Shown in pieces: positions 17,323-25,114 of a DNA stretch of 41,723 bases. The position numbers and the translations under genes were made by a program. The DNA is from SZUA-448 sp964602475 (GTDB lineage: Bacteria; Bacillota; Clostridia; Lachnospirales; Lachnospiraceae): assembly GCA_964602475.1 (NCBI GenBank), contig CAZRRN010000026.1:1-41723 (forward strand). Direction: 5' to 3'. The notes under the pieces were generated by a model. The model saw nothing but the letters and a program-made list of their open reading frames with translations, had not been told where the DNA came from and ran no database searches. Within the stretch, counting starts at the first letter, position 1; each line of letters starts with the position of its first letter.

Positions 17323-17337
17323 TTTTTGCCCTCCCGT

Positions 17338-18321
17338 CTACTCTTTGAAATTCTCGTAACTCCTTGATTTTACTGGACTTTTCGAGCTATCGTGGTCTGC
17401 CTCATCCCCTGATGAAATGCCACTTTCCGTTGCATTGCCCCAATCTGTTGCATCGTCAATATTCCCTGTACCATCACCGGATTCCATGCCATCCAAAAAC
17501 ATTTCCTCCGATATGAGGTCACCAAACAGTTGGAACAGGTTTCCCATATTCCATGTGTCAGCAGTATTTTCATCCGTATTTTCCCCGTTCAGGAACAGTT
17601 CCTCCAGTACAGTTTCCTGCTCCCGGATGAATTCTGCGGCTTTTTCCGTTGTTCCCCGGTAAACAAGGGAAAGATGCATCGTCCCCTCACACTCCAGTTC
17701 TGCCAGAATCCTGCTCTGTTCCGGGGTGGCAAGCAGTGTCACGGTCGCCGGAAGTTCTTTTTCTTCCTCTGCCGTTTCAGCTCCAGTTTCCGTATTGGCA
17801 TCAAATCCGGTCTTTGCCGTCACTGCGATGACTTCTACATACTTCAGCTCCGGCGGGATGACCGTTTCTCCCTTTCTCTGGTAATCCGGTGCAATGACAG
17901 ACACGATATCTCCCGACATGAGCTTTCCTGATAGGCCTTCTGCGAAACGGCCAATCGTGATGGAAATTGCCTGTTTCTCCCCGCTCAGGCCGTAAAGATA
18001 ACTGTTTTCTGCAGCCGGGGCTTCCGACACCTTCCCCGGCAGAATGAAATCGCCTGTGAAGATATCTGCTGTCAGGTACTTTCCTTCCACATCCTCTATC
18101 CTGCGGCATACCCCTGACGGAAGGTTATAGCTTCCGACTTCTACTTCCGCCAGCATATCCTTTGTGACCACTTCGCCGGATAATGCGTTTTTCGTGACTC
18201 TTACCACGGTTGTCTTCTTCGACAGCCCTGCATTGAACAGTGGCGTCAGTACAAAGCAGATGATAAGTGCAATTACGATGCAGATCACGCCAAGCACCGT
18301 TCTATTCTTAAAAATTCTCAT
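17338..18321 (-). CDS. cpaB: CpaB/RcpC-like SAF-domain pilus protein
   Basis: A 327-residue protein with one N-terminal membrane segment (8-30) and an exported SAF domain (VVRVTKNALSGEVVTKDMLAEVEVG, in parts about 38-65), then the CpaB-like core (SGEKQAISITIGRFAEGLSGKL, GDIVSVI) and a long acidic, Asp/Asn/Gly-rich tail. In Gram-negatives CpaB works with the secretin; here, in a Gram-positive setting with no secretin, it may act in the cell wall. Strong GGAGG site at the start. A 95-nt gap separates it from the prepilin peptidase and contains only a weak AAGTG/CACTT hairpin. Confidence 0.85.
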   Translation of the reverse strand: MRIFKNRTVLGVICIVIALIICFVLTPLFNAGLSKKTTVVRVTKNALSGEVVTKDMLAEVEVGSYNLPSGVCRRIEDVEGKYLTADIFTGDFILPGKVSEAPAAENSYLYGLSGEKQAISITIGRFAEGLSGKLMSGDIVSVIAPDYQRKGETVIPPELKYVEVIAVTAKTGFDANTETGAETAEEEKELPATVTLLATPEQSRILAELECEGTMHLSLVYRGTTEKAAEFIREQETVLEELFLNGENTDENTADTWNMGNLFQLFGDLISEEMFLDGMESGDGTGNIDDATDWGNATESGISSGDEADHDSSKSPVKSRSYENFKE

Positions 18322-18416
18322 GATTTCGCCTCCATGCGGTGACTGTATTCCGGGAGCCGCTCATGGCAGCTGGTCTGCACCGCTCAAACCTTTCAAGTGT
18401 AAAGCATACTTTCACT

Positions 18417-18872
18417 TTATCCCCCAATCCATAAGTTGATTACTGTTCCGAGGAAAAGGAAGGGAACAAGCGGATAGGCCTGTCCCCTTTTCTTCTCCTG
18501 TTTTCGCTTTTTTCCCATTCTCCCGCAGGATATCCTGACGCAATGGAAGCAGAGCAAGCTGCACAGTGCAAAGAGCAGGGATATCACTTCGCCATGAAAT
18601 CCCAGCACCATGCCGGCTGCCCCGACAATTTTTATGTCACCTCCCCCGATACCTCCGGCTGTCATGCCAATGAGCAGCAGGGGGAGGGCAGCGAGAAATC
18701 CCGGCATCCGCCACGGTTCCGGCGGAAGGAAACTAAGCAGTACCATACATACACATATGCTGTTCGGTATCATCCGTTTCTTCAGGTCCGATACCGATGC
18801 TGCAAATAACAGGGACAGGAAAAAAGCAAGCCGGATTGTGTCCAGCCATACTGTCCCGCTATTTTCCCCCAT
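18417..18872 (-). CDS. A24-family prepilin peptidase (CpaA/TadV-like)
   Basis: A 151-residue polytopic aspartic protease with both catalytic motifs: SDLKKRMIPN (D29) and GGIGGGDIKI (D79). It would cleave the leader of the small pilin-like and TadE-like proteins of the same locus. It lacks the N-methylase half, as TadV/CpaA-type enzymes do. The start is uncertain: ATG at 18872 overlaps the upstream gene by 14 nt without a good site, and a GTG at 18887 is also possible; translation may be coupled. Confidence 0.88.
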   Translation of the reverse strand: MGENSGTVWLDTIRLAFFLSLLFAASVSDLKKRMIPNSICVCMVLLSFLPPEPWRMPGFLAALPLLLIGMTAGGIGGGDIKIVGAAGMVLGFHGEVISLLFALCSLLCFHCVRISCGRMGKKRKQEKKRGQAYPLVPFLFLGTVINLWIGG

Positions 18873-19092
18873 AATTGAACATTTCACTGATTTTCGTGGT
18901 CAGTGTCGGCATTACCACATCGCCAAACAATGCATACAGTCCTGCCAGAAGCAATGCCCCGAGTACTACCGCAATCAGGATTTTGACCGCCGTATCAATA
19001 TAGCCTTCCCCTCTCCTGTCCTTCAGCAGATATCCTGCCTTTACCATCACGTCAGCTGCCTTGCTGCTTACCTTGTTCCATAACTTCTTCAT
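18859..19092 (-). CDS. Small pilin-like protein (major Tad pilin candidate)
   Basis: A 77-residue protein: basic leader, then DRRGEGYIDTAVKILIAVV (residues 25-43) entering a long hydrophobic helix, and a short polar tail. Size, a Gly-Glu-type step before the helix and its place right before the A24 peptidase point to the Flp-like major pilin. The motif RGEGYID recurs in the TadE-like gene at 12906-13340. AGGAGG lies 10 nt before the ATG at 19092; the longer start at 19131 would put that site inside the coding region. Confidence 0.75.
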   Translation of the reverse strand: MKKLWNKVSSKAADVMVKAGYLLKDRRGEGYIDTAVKILIAVVLGALLLAGLYALFGDVVMPTLTTKISEMFNYGGK

Positions 19093-19127
19093 AATAATTA
19101 ATCCTCCTGATGATTTGTTTTTTTTCT

Positions 19128-19580
19128 TCACATTCCTGCCATTTCCATTGGCTGCCCTTCCGGTGCTTTCATTCCATGATGTTTCTGTACGCTGTTCTGG
19201 CTCTGTGTGACTGCATTTTCATATGCCGTCAGTACGGCATTATGGAGCTGGTCACGGCACTCCTTTGTTACCGGGAAACAGATATCCTTGTATTCATTCC
19301 CTGCCTTATAGCTTGGCATGGATACAAACAATCCCTTGCTTCCCTCAATCACCTTGATTCCACGGACCGCAAACGCACCGTTAATGCTGAGTGACGCCGT
19401 TGCCTTAATGGAGTCCTCCGGTTTCATGGACATAATCTTCACATCAAAGTGCATCGGGTATTCCGGTACTGTTTCCACATTTTTTTCGTTCCCGGCTGCT
19501 TTCTGTAATACTTCCCGTTCCGCTTCCTGCTGTGACTTCTCCTCCCTCTGAGGATTCGTTCCTGTTTTTCCTTTTGGCAT
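19128..19580 (-). CDS. SpoVG-domain protein carried by the ICE
   Basis: A 150-residue protein whose middle (about 43-125) is a recognisable SpoVG domain: HFDVKIMSMKPEDSIKATAS, GAFAVRGIKVIEG, GLFVSMPS, YKDICFPVTKECRDQLHNAV. Chromosomal SpoVG is about 95 residues and binds nucleic acid to affect septation and gene expression. This copy has an N-terminal charged extension and a C-terminal Gln/Met-rich tail. It sits just ahead of the pilin gene, so a regulatory role in the element's operon is plausible. See the hairpin at 19589-19608 for its unusual ribosome site. Confidence 0.9.
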   Translation of the reverse strand: MPKGKTGTNPQREEKSQQEAEREVLQKAAGNEKNVETVPEYPMHFDVKIMSMKPEDSIKATASLSINGAFAVRGIKVIEGSKGLFVSMPSYKAGNEYKDICFPVTKECRDQLHNAVLTAYENAVTQSQNSVQKHHGMKAPEGQPMEMAGM

Positions 19581-19588
19581 CGTTTTCC

Positions 19589-19620
19589 GCCGGGGTGCTT
19601 TCCCCGGCTCTGCCTCCTTT
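19589..19620 (-). promoter_or_regulatory. Hairpin that may bring a distant Shine-Dalgarno to the spoVG-like start
   Basis: On the mRNA, AAAGGAGG (19620-19613) lies 32 nt before the ATG at 19580. Between them is a perfect 7-bp hairpin, GCCGGGG / CCCCGGC (19589-19595 with 19602-19608, 6-nt loop). When folded, the SD and ATG are only about 12 nt apart. No other good site lies closer. Confidence 0.6.
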
Positions 19621-19624
19621 CTAT

Positions 19625-20179
19625 TTATGCTTCTGATGGAACAGCTGGTTCTTCCCGAAAGGTAATCTCGACAAAATCCGTCCGGTCAATGTAAAAGAAC
19701 CTGCTCACTCCTTTGGCTGACAGTTCCACGACATCCGAGATGGACAGCGAATGGCCTTCAAATTCCTTCGGTGGATTCGTATTGAACCGCTCCCAGATGG
19801 CTTCGAGGTCAGCCTCATCGGTTTCTGCCTCGTACACTGTTTCGTATTCTGACGCTGCCGGACTTCCATAACCCTTCTTTTCCCTGTCGTTAAGGCTGAT
19901 GAACCGGAGCAGGATGGGGGTATCCTTTTTCATCTGATGGATACGGAGCAGGATGCAGTCTTTCACGGCTTCCAGTTCCTCCGGTCTGGTACCTTTCCGG
20001 GACAGTCTGTCATAGATTCCTTCTTTCACCACCACCTCCAGTTTTTCTGCTGATTCCAGATAGTCCCTGAGTTCCTTTTTATCAAACATGGAATCGATTA
20101 CTGCTTTTTCACCAGATAAATATCCGGCAGGATTCCCATAGTACATCAGTACCCCGTCATGAAAAAAAACCTGTTTCAT
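19625..20179 (-). CDS. YodL-like domain protein
   Basis: A 184-residue soluble protein. The C-terminal half has the pattern YETVYEAETDEADLEAIWER followed by GHSLSISDVVELS and a short FFYIDRTDFVEI strand, the signature of the YodL-like domain often found in large polyvalent proteins of Firmicutes mobile elements. The N-terminal half is helical and charged and I do not recognise it. The function of the domain is not known. It is followed by the SpoVG-like gene and preceded by two AbrB-fold genes. Confidence 0.75.
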   Translation of the reverse strand: MKQVFFHDGVLMYYGNPAGYLSGEKAVIDSMFDKKELRDYLESAEKLEVVVKEGIYDRLSRKGTRPEELEAVKDCILLRIHQMKKDTPILLRFISLNDREKKGYGSPAASEYETVYEAETDEADLEAIWERFNTNPPKEFEGHSLSISDVVELSAKGVSRFFYIDRTDFVEITFREEPAVPSEA

Positions 20180-20206
20180 TCCTGCACCCCATTCCCTGCA
20201 ACGCAG

Positions 20207-20494
20207 TTATTTTGTTTCCTCCTGATTGTTTTCTGCATACCGCAGGATTCTGGAGGCAAGTGCCACCTGTTTCTCATGGCTCATGTTCTTTACTGCGGCA
20301 TGGATGAACGCCTCCACCGATTCCGCATCCTGTTTCCCTGCTTCCACGATATCCACCTTTGCCACGCACACCCTGCCATTCATTACCGACAGCTTCACGA
20401 TATCTCCCTGCTGCAGGTCTGTTTTCTCCCTGACCTCTCTTGGGATCAGTACCCTTCCCTTTTCATCCAGCAGCTTATAAACCGGTCTTGCCAT
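20207..20494 (-). CDS. AbrB/SpoVT-fold DNA-binding protein
   Basis: A 95-residue protein starting MARPVYKLLDEKGRVLIPRE, the classic swapped-hairpin AbrB domain, then a short helical tail. It is likely a dimeric transcription regulator or antitoxin-type protein. The start at 20494 has AAGGAG upstream; the longer frame to 20533 runs into the previous gene. It overlaps the upstream AbrB-like gene by 20 nt, so the two are coupled. No toxin gene is adjacent. Confidence 0.85.
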   Translation of the reverse strand: MARPVYKLLDEKGRVLIPREVREKTDLQQGDIVKLSVMNGRVCVAKVDIVEAGKQDAESVEAFIHAAVKNMSHEKQVALASRILRYAENNQEETK

Positions 20495-20915
20495 GTTCCA
20501 TCTCCTTTTCCGTGGTCGAATGCAGCACCACATTCACCTTCTCCTTTGGGATTCCAAACTCCCGGAAGATTCCCATCAGCTCCGGCGGGACACCGTTATC
20601 CGCTTTTACCATTTCTGTGGGCAGGATCATAATTTTCTGATCCATGCAGACAATATCGATGTCAGCATCCACTGGTATCCCGGCCTCCTCAAGCAGTTCC
20701 CTCGGAAGCTGGATTGACAGCTCCTGCTCGCTTTTACCCGCCTTTGTGAGGATGAATTCCTTCGATGGGTTCTGAAGGCTTTCCTCACTGTCTGCCACAT
20801 AGAGCAGATTGACTTCATCCCCCGTATGGATGTCCATCCTCGACAGTGCATCGACCGGGATAGCGATGCGTCCCTTCTCATCCAGCTGCAACCTTAAATC
20901 AACCAACTGAAGCAT
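20475..20915 (-). CDS. AbrB-fold protein with two copies of the domain
   Basis: A 146-residue protein. The first domain is LRLQLDEKGRIAIPVDALSR (about 7-26) with GDEVNLLYV; a second, weaker copy is ELSIQLPRELLEEAGIPVDA followed by DIDIVCMDQKIMILP. Two AbrB-like hairpins in one chain would allow a pseudo-dimer. Start at 20915 with GGAGG 10 nt upstream. Together with the next gene it forms a regulatory pair placed between the adenine methylase and the YodL-like gene, and could control the element's long leftward operon. Confidence 0.75.
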   Translation of the reverse strand: MLQLVDLRLQLDEKGRIAIPVDALSRMDIHTGDEVNLLYVADSEESLQNPSKEFILTKAGKSEQELSIQLPRELLEEAGIPVDADIDIVCMDQKIMILPTEMVKADNGVPPELMGIFREFGIPKEKVNVVLHSTTEKEMEHGKTGL

Positions 20916-20977
20916 ACTTTTTATTCCTCCTTTTCCTGTGCCCTGCACATTTACATCCATTATCCTTACTGGTTTCC

Positions 20978-21892
20978 CTAGAACAGCTCAAACAAGGTCA
21001 GCTGTGTCGGCTGGCTGTTCTTCCGTTCCGCCATGTCATAATTAGCAATCAGCACCTCCTGAAACTCGCTCCCGCCTTCATACCTCTGGGCGAGGTTATT
21101 ATTCCGGCTGACTGCCTCAATCGTATAACCCTGATACAGTTCCCTGATGTATTCACAGTCATTATAGGAGACCAGAAACTTGCCCTGTATTCCGGCAAGC
21201 GTATCACGGAGCCTGATGTGATCCTCTTTCCGGAATACAACTTCATAGTGACCTTCCGTTTCATAATACGGCGGATCGCAATAAAAAAAGGCATTCGGCC
21301 TGTCGTACTGACAGATGAGTGCCTCAAAATCCTTATTTTCAATGACTGTGTCCTTGAGCCTGCGGTTTGCTTCCCACAGGATGGTGAAGGTCTTCCGGAT
21401 ATCAAAATCCTTGCAGCCATACGAGGTACATCCGCTTCCGTAGCTGTAGCGGATAATCTTATAAAAGGCGGCTGCCCTTTTCACATCCCCGACCTCTGCC
21501 CGCTCCATCAGTATTGCCCTGATTTCCCCTGCCTCCGGTTCTGCAAGGTAATGGTTTACAATCTCCAGCTCCTCCGACAGATGCTCCGCCTTGAATTCTT
21601 CCATCATCAGAAATTTCCGGAGCATGAAGAATTCATCCCTTGAGTTCAGCGGCAGGAATGCAAGTTCCTTGATCAGTGCCATTGGCCGCTCTTTGACACA
21701 AAAAAAGAGGTTTGCAAGATTCGAGTTGAAATCATTGTAAACCTCCATGCAGTGGTCGGGCGGCTTTCCGAAAAGAACCCAGCCTCCGCCGCCAAACACT
21801 TCAATGTACCGGTCATAGGAGCTGGGCATCCTGTAGTAAATCATTTCCCGCAGGGCTTTCTTTCCGCCTACCCAGCTGATGAAACTATTCAA
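20978..21892 (-). CDS. D12-class (Dam-type) adenine DNA methylase
   Basis: A 304-residue N6-adenine methylase. SAM-binding motif: FISWVGGKKAL (residues 4-14) and FGGGGWVLF (33-41); catalytic motif IV DPPYYET at 206-212. The length suits the D12 class. No cognate endonuclease is seen, so it is an orphan enzyme that may protect the element during transfer or act in regulation. The start is TTG at 21892, preceded by AAAGGGG; no ATG lies before the SAM motif. Confidence 0.93.
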   Translation of the reverse strand: MNSFISWVGGKKALREMIYYRMPSSYDRYIEVFGGGGWVLFGKPPDHCMEVYNDFNSNLANLFFCVKERPMALIKELAFLPLNSRDEFFMLRKFLMMEEFKAEHLSEELEIVNHYLAEPEAGEIRAILMERAEVGDVKRAAAFYKIIRYSYGSGCTSYGCKDFDIRKTFTILWEANRRLKDTVIENKDFEALICQYDRPNAFFYCDPPYYETEGHYEVVFRKEDHIRLRDTLAGIQGKFLVSYNDCEYIRELYQGYTIEAVSRNNNLAQRYEGGSEFQEVLIANYDMAERKNSQPTQLTLFELF

Positions 21893-21932
21893 TTGTGTTT
21901 TCCCCTTTCAAATAAAATGGATGCTGTGTCTT

Positions 21933-22214
21933 CTACAGCACCCCGACCTGTTTCAGCAGTTTCACGATATCCCGTGCTCCCTGCTGGTACATGGATTTTA
22001 CCTCCATGTCATGGTATTCTGCCATTGTCCCGAAGTATTCTTCACATTGTTGGATTAATTCCGGTTCCTTTTCACTTAACACCTGAATGAATGCCTTTTC
22101 CTCATTCATCAGTTTCCGATACAGCGTTCCTGTTTTCTCATCATTATTCAGGTTTTCTTTATACTGTTCCAACAATTGTCCGAGGAAATCCTCCAGCATA
22201 TCATCAATCTCCAT
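21933..22214 (-). CDS. Small helical ICE protein (DUF6809-like)
   Basis: A 93-residue, charged, mostly alpha-helical protein (MEIDDMLEDFLGQLLEQYKE at the start). I recall similar small proteins as DUF6809, but this is a memory-based label. Start at 22214 with a clear AGGAGG site; the longer start at 22250 has none. It lies 41 nt upstream of the adenine methylase start and may be co-expressed. A possible but weak promoter (-35 TTACAC, -10 TATAGA) lies in the 82-nt gap before it. Confidence 0.65.
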   Translation of the reverse strand: MEIDDMLEDFLGQLLEQYKENLNNDEKTGTLYRKLMNEEKAFIQVLSEKEPELIQQCEEYFGTMAEYHDMEVKSMYQQGARDIVKLLKQVGVL

Positions 22215-22296
22215 GTAAATATCCTCCTTCGCGTTGTTGCCGTTATACAAACAATACTCTATATTCTGAAATATATCCAGTGTAATCTGACATTAT

Positions 22297-23964
22297 TTAC
22301 AGAATAATCAGGCTCTGTTCCGGTTCCGGTTCTTTCAGTTCACTTTCTTTTTTTATATAGTGTCCTCCATCAGAATTCCAGAAGCTGACATAAAGCTCCC
22401 TGTCACCGAAGTCAATTCCCCGCTGTTCAAATCCTTCCCCCCATCCATCACTTTCCTGTCCGTCCCAGAACTCTGCCAGTTCATGATACTCCTCATCATC
22501 TAATGGTTCTTTCAGCCTGCATTCAAGTACTCCATATAACTCACCCTGATATGCTTCTACCGTAGGCCTTGCATCTACCACCTTTCCGGCCACATTCCTG
22601 CTTCCGTGGAAGTAACTCATGAGTCCCCTTGCTGCTTCACCCGGACTGGATTCTCTTCTGACTGCTTTTTTAATGTCATCTTCATATACAGTCAGCTGGC
22701 AGCCATCGAGTTCCACCCTGCCGGAATCATCCATGTCTTCTTTTTGATATTCTGCCGCAACCAGGGGGCTATATAGTTTCAAGGAAATCAGTTCTCCTTC
22801 AGGAAGCTCAAGGTACTTTGCATATTCACCAGAGTAACTCATTACTTCCATTCCATTGTTCCTTGAAACAACAAGGCCATCTTTGAGAAAATAATGAAAT
22901 GCTATCTGGTCATTTTGATTCAGCATATTTTCTCCCAATGCCTCAAAATTAATAAAAGGAAGCAGAAATGAATCAGCTTTAAGATTACCATCAGCCAATG
23001 CAACGTGCTTTCCGTATTGCTCCATGTCAAGAACATCGGGGAACACATCGATGCTATTCAAGCACCGTGATAAAGCAGTCAGTTTCGTAAACTCGTTCAG
23101 GTTCATCGCCTCGGCAGCCATCTCAAGCTTCACCATATCATGATCGGAAAATCCCTTAACTGCATCACAGAATTCATTGAGATAGGTCAACTCTTCTGCT
23201 GTCACCGTCTGGTTGAATTTCTCCAAAAGGTTCTCAGGAAGTATATGCATTCCTATTGTTATGGTACAGTCGGCGAGACGTTCCACTCCAAGCCGTGCTT
23301 TTACTTTATCTACGCTGGTGATATCAGCCGGGAGATACAGTGACTGTTCATCACCTGACTGGTTTGCAATCCTGACAATCAAATTCGTTTCTTCTGAATT
23401 ATAGAGATATTCCGGGAACAGCCTTCCATCATACACCTCGGATATTGTCCCTTCTCCTACCAGTACACCATGCTTCGTTACGCTCGTCCTGCTGTTTTGA
23501 ATAGTATCTTCTGCGAGTTTTACGAAATCAACTCCATTCTCTTCATCCTTTGTCATTCCTCCATACTTGTCAAAGTAAATCTGTTTCCCCATCCTGTTCA
23601 GGTCGGAAAAATCAGACAGCAGGTGAAACTCTGATTCTGAAAAGGTAAGGTTAATCAAATCCTTCATGTCCGTGATTCTATTTTCTTCTGCATAGACCTG
23701 AATTTTCAAGGCCTGTTTTTCCGTCATGCTGTCCATTCTCTTGAAAAAGTAATTGACCTCATCCAAGTTCACTTTCATTCCGTCAAGGTGCTTCATTACA
23801 GATTCACCGACATTCTTGATTTTGATTGTCGCATAGGGAACTGCATCCTCTATCCCAATCACTCTGGCAGCATTATTTAGTTCCTCGTCCCTGCACGGAA
23901 AATGTACGTTTACACTTCTGCCTGTATCCCGATTGGTAATCCTGATTTCCTGTATTCGTTCCAT
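22297..23964 (-). CDS. ArdA-like antirestriction protein with C-terminal WGEGFEQR module
   Basis: A 555-residue soluble acidic protein. The middle contains repeated helical segments of the type seen in Firmicutes ArdA-like proteins (LDEVNYFFKRMDSMTEKQAL, LTYLNEFCDAVKGFSDHDMV, ALSRCLNSIDVFPDVLDMEQ). The C-terminus has GWGEGFEQRGIDFGDRELYV and SFWNSDGGHYI, a module common in clostridial mobile-element proteins. ArdA mimics DNA and blocks type I restriction; the strong negative charge here is in line with that. Direct activity is inferred. Start at 23964 has GGGAGG; it lies at the stop of the upstream gene, indicating coupling. Confidence 0.6.
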   Translation of the reverse strand: MERIQEIRITNRDTGRSVNVHFPCRDEELNNAARVIGIEDAVPYATIKIKNVGESVMKHLDGMKVNLDEVNYFFKRMDSMTEKQALKIQVYAEENRITDMKDLINLTFSESEFHLLSDFSDLNRMGKQIYFDKYGGMTKDEENGVDFVKLAEDTIQNSRTSVTKHGVLVGEGTISEVYDGRLFPEYLYNSEETNLIVRIANQSGDEQSLYLPADITSVDKVKARLGVERLADCTITIGMHILPENLLEKFNQTVTAEELTYLNEFCDAVKGFSDHDMVKLEMAAEAMNLNEFTKLTALSRCLNSIDVFPDVLDMEQYGKHVALADGNLKADSFLLPFINFEALGENMLNQNDQIAFHYFLKDGLVVSRNNGMEVMSYSGEYAKYLELPEGELISLKLYSPLVAAEYQKEDMDDSGRVELDGCQLTVYEDDIKKAVRRESSPGEAARGLMSYFHGSRNVAGKVVDARPTVEAYQGELYGVLECRLKEPLDDEEYHELAEFWDGQESDGWGEGFEQRGIDFGDRELYVSFWNSDGGHYIKKESELKEPEPEQSLIIL

Positions 23965-23965
23965 C

Positions 23966-24538
23966 TCAAACCTCCCAGCTTGTAACTTCAACTCCACACC
24001 GCCCAATCACAAAAGCATTCACAATCACTTTCAAAACAGCATCCGGTATCAGATCTCTGTCCGACATCTCTGACAGGCGAATATGTTTTTTGTTATGGTA
24101 CACATCCTTTGCTGCATGAAACAATATGTACTGTTCCAGTGTGACACTGCCAAGCCGGATCTGGTCGAAGCAGATAGTATTGTGATAAATCATTCCCTTG
24201 ACCTTCTCCCATAAAACAGCATCGGCAGAGAGCAGAAAAATAGCTGCAGCAAATCTCGGGGCATTCTGCATGTAGCTTCCATTTGATCCTGTACGCAGTG
24301 TATAAAAGCAGCGTCTGTGCTGTTCATTAAAAAACATCAGTTCCTTTTCCCCGCTGGAGAAAATGCAGTCAATTCTCTTTCGCAAATGCTCCATCTGCAT
24401 CTTACTGATGACCAGTCCCATCAGTTCTGCATAGCCATTTTTGCGCATCTCCTCCATGTTCATTGTAAGGAACACACCATGACCTCTTGGCCGGTATCCC
24501 GGCGGCTGTTTCATCTGCTGTTCAAAAAAGTAATCCAT
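23966..24538 (-). CDS. Conserved mobile-element protein (DUF6075-like)
   Basis: A 190-residue protein. The central part reads ELMFFNEQHRRCFYTL, followed by a helical segment with RFAAAIFLLSADAVLWEKV and a Cys/Leu-rich end, resembling the pattern I recall for DUF6075. Function unknown. The start at 24538 has AAAGGAG 6 nt upstream. It follows a strong terminator for the gene to its right, and its stop abuts the ArdA-like start, so the two form one unit. Confidence 0.65.
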   Translation of the reverse strand: MDYFFEQQMKQPPGYRPRGHGVFLTMNMEEMRKNGYAELMGLVISKMQMEHLRKRIDCIFSSGEKELMFFNEQHRRCFYTLRTGSNGSYMQNAPRFAAAIFLLSADAVLWEKVKGMIYHNTICFDQIRLGSVTLEQYILFHAAKDVYHNKKHIRLSEMSDRDLIPDAVLKVIVNAFVIGRCGVEVTSWEV

Positions 24539-24563
24539 CTGTTCTCCTTTCATTTCACCAGAC

Positions 24564-24611
24564 AAAAAAAGAGGCAGTATCTATTTTTAATTTCAAAATA
24601 AATACTGCCTC
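24564..24611 (-). terminator. Intrinsic terminator after the LPD28-like gene
   Basis: Stem GAGGCAGTAT / ATACTGCCTC (24571-24580 with 24602-24611), extended by TATTTT / AAAATA inside. On the minus strand seven T residues follow (24570-24564). It ends the single-gene unit at the right end of the element. Confidence 0.88.
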
Positions 24612-24623
24612 AGTCTTCTTTTG

Positions 24624-25025
24624 TTACATGTTTACCTGCATTTCAATTGATGGTTCATTTACCATTCTGCTTAAGTCTTCTGTTCTCAGATTTACATACT
24701 CACCTAAAGTCATATTGATTCCTGCATAATTCAAATCACCTTTCGGATAATATGATCCATTCTCCAACGGTAATTCCTGTTTTGATATGATTGTACCCCA
24801 GTGGTTCACGAGAACAAATGGCTTTACTTCACAGGCAATTCCACAGCAATCATCATCGTGCCTTACATCATAGCAGAAATTATTTGCAGGAATTGACCTT
24901 CTGTCGATTCTAGCATTTGTAAAAAGAACCGGTACGTCATCAAGGATAACCAGTTCAAAGCTTTCATTCTCTGCTCTAATGACTTTGCTTTCCTCCTTTC
25001 CTGAAATAGTCAAAAAATAATACAA
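24624..25025 (-). CDS. LPD28-like domain protein
   Basis: Up to 133 residues. The core VPVLFTNARIDRRSIPANNFC, YDVRHDDDCCGIACEV, FVLVNHWGTIIS and LNYAGINMTLGEYV matches the LPD28-type domain of Firmicutes mobile elements; function unknown. The start is unclear. The ends given use TTG at 25025, which has no ribosome site. An excellent AAAGGAGG lies inside the frame and points to a start near 24980, where the only in-frame candidate is a rare ATT codon 11 nt away, giving 118 residues. It is the first gene inside the element at this end and has its own terminator. Confidence 0.72.
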   Translation of the reverse strand: MYYFLTISGKEESKVIRAENESFELVILDDVPVLFTNARIDRRSIPANNFCYDVRHDDDCCGIACEVKPFVLVNHWGTIISKQELPLENGSYYPKGDLNYAGINMTLGEYVNLRTEDLSRMVNEPSIEMQVNM

Positions 25026-25058
25026 AAGCTCAAAAAACCGATTTGGTATCTATAAAAA

Positions 25059-25111
25059 CGGGCAAAAAAAGCGGGCAAAAACTTGCCCGAAAATTTGCTC
25101 ATTTTTGCCCG
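25059..25111 (-). terminator. Nested inverted repeats acting as terminator of rlmD
   Basis: Two direct copies of CGGGCAA (25059-25065, 25072-25078) face two inverted copies TTGCCCG (25083-25089, 25105-25111). On the minus strand the inner pair forms CGGGCAA-GTTT-TTGCCCG followed by C and seven T (25070-25064), a good intrinsic terminator. The outer pair can form an alternative stem also followed by a T run. Confidence 0.75.
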
Positions 25112-25114
25112 AAT

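Noticed and set aside
20207..20915. Toxin-antitoxin module from the AbrB-fold genes
   Set aside because: Neighbouring genes are another AbrB-fold protein, a YodL-like protein and a methylase; no toxin-like partner is present.
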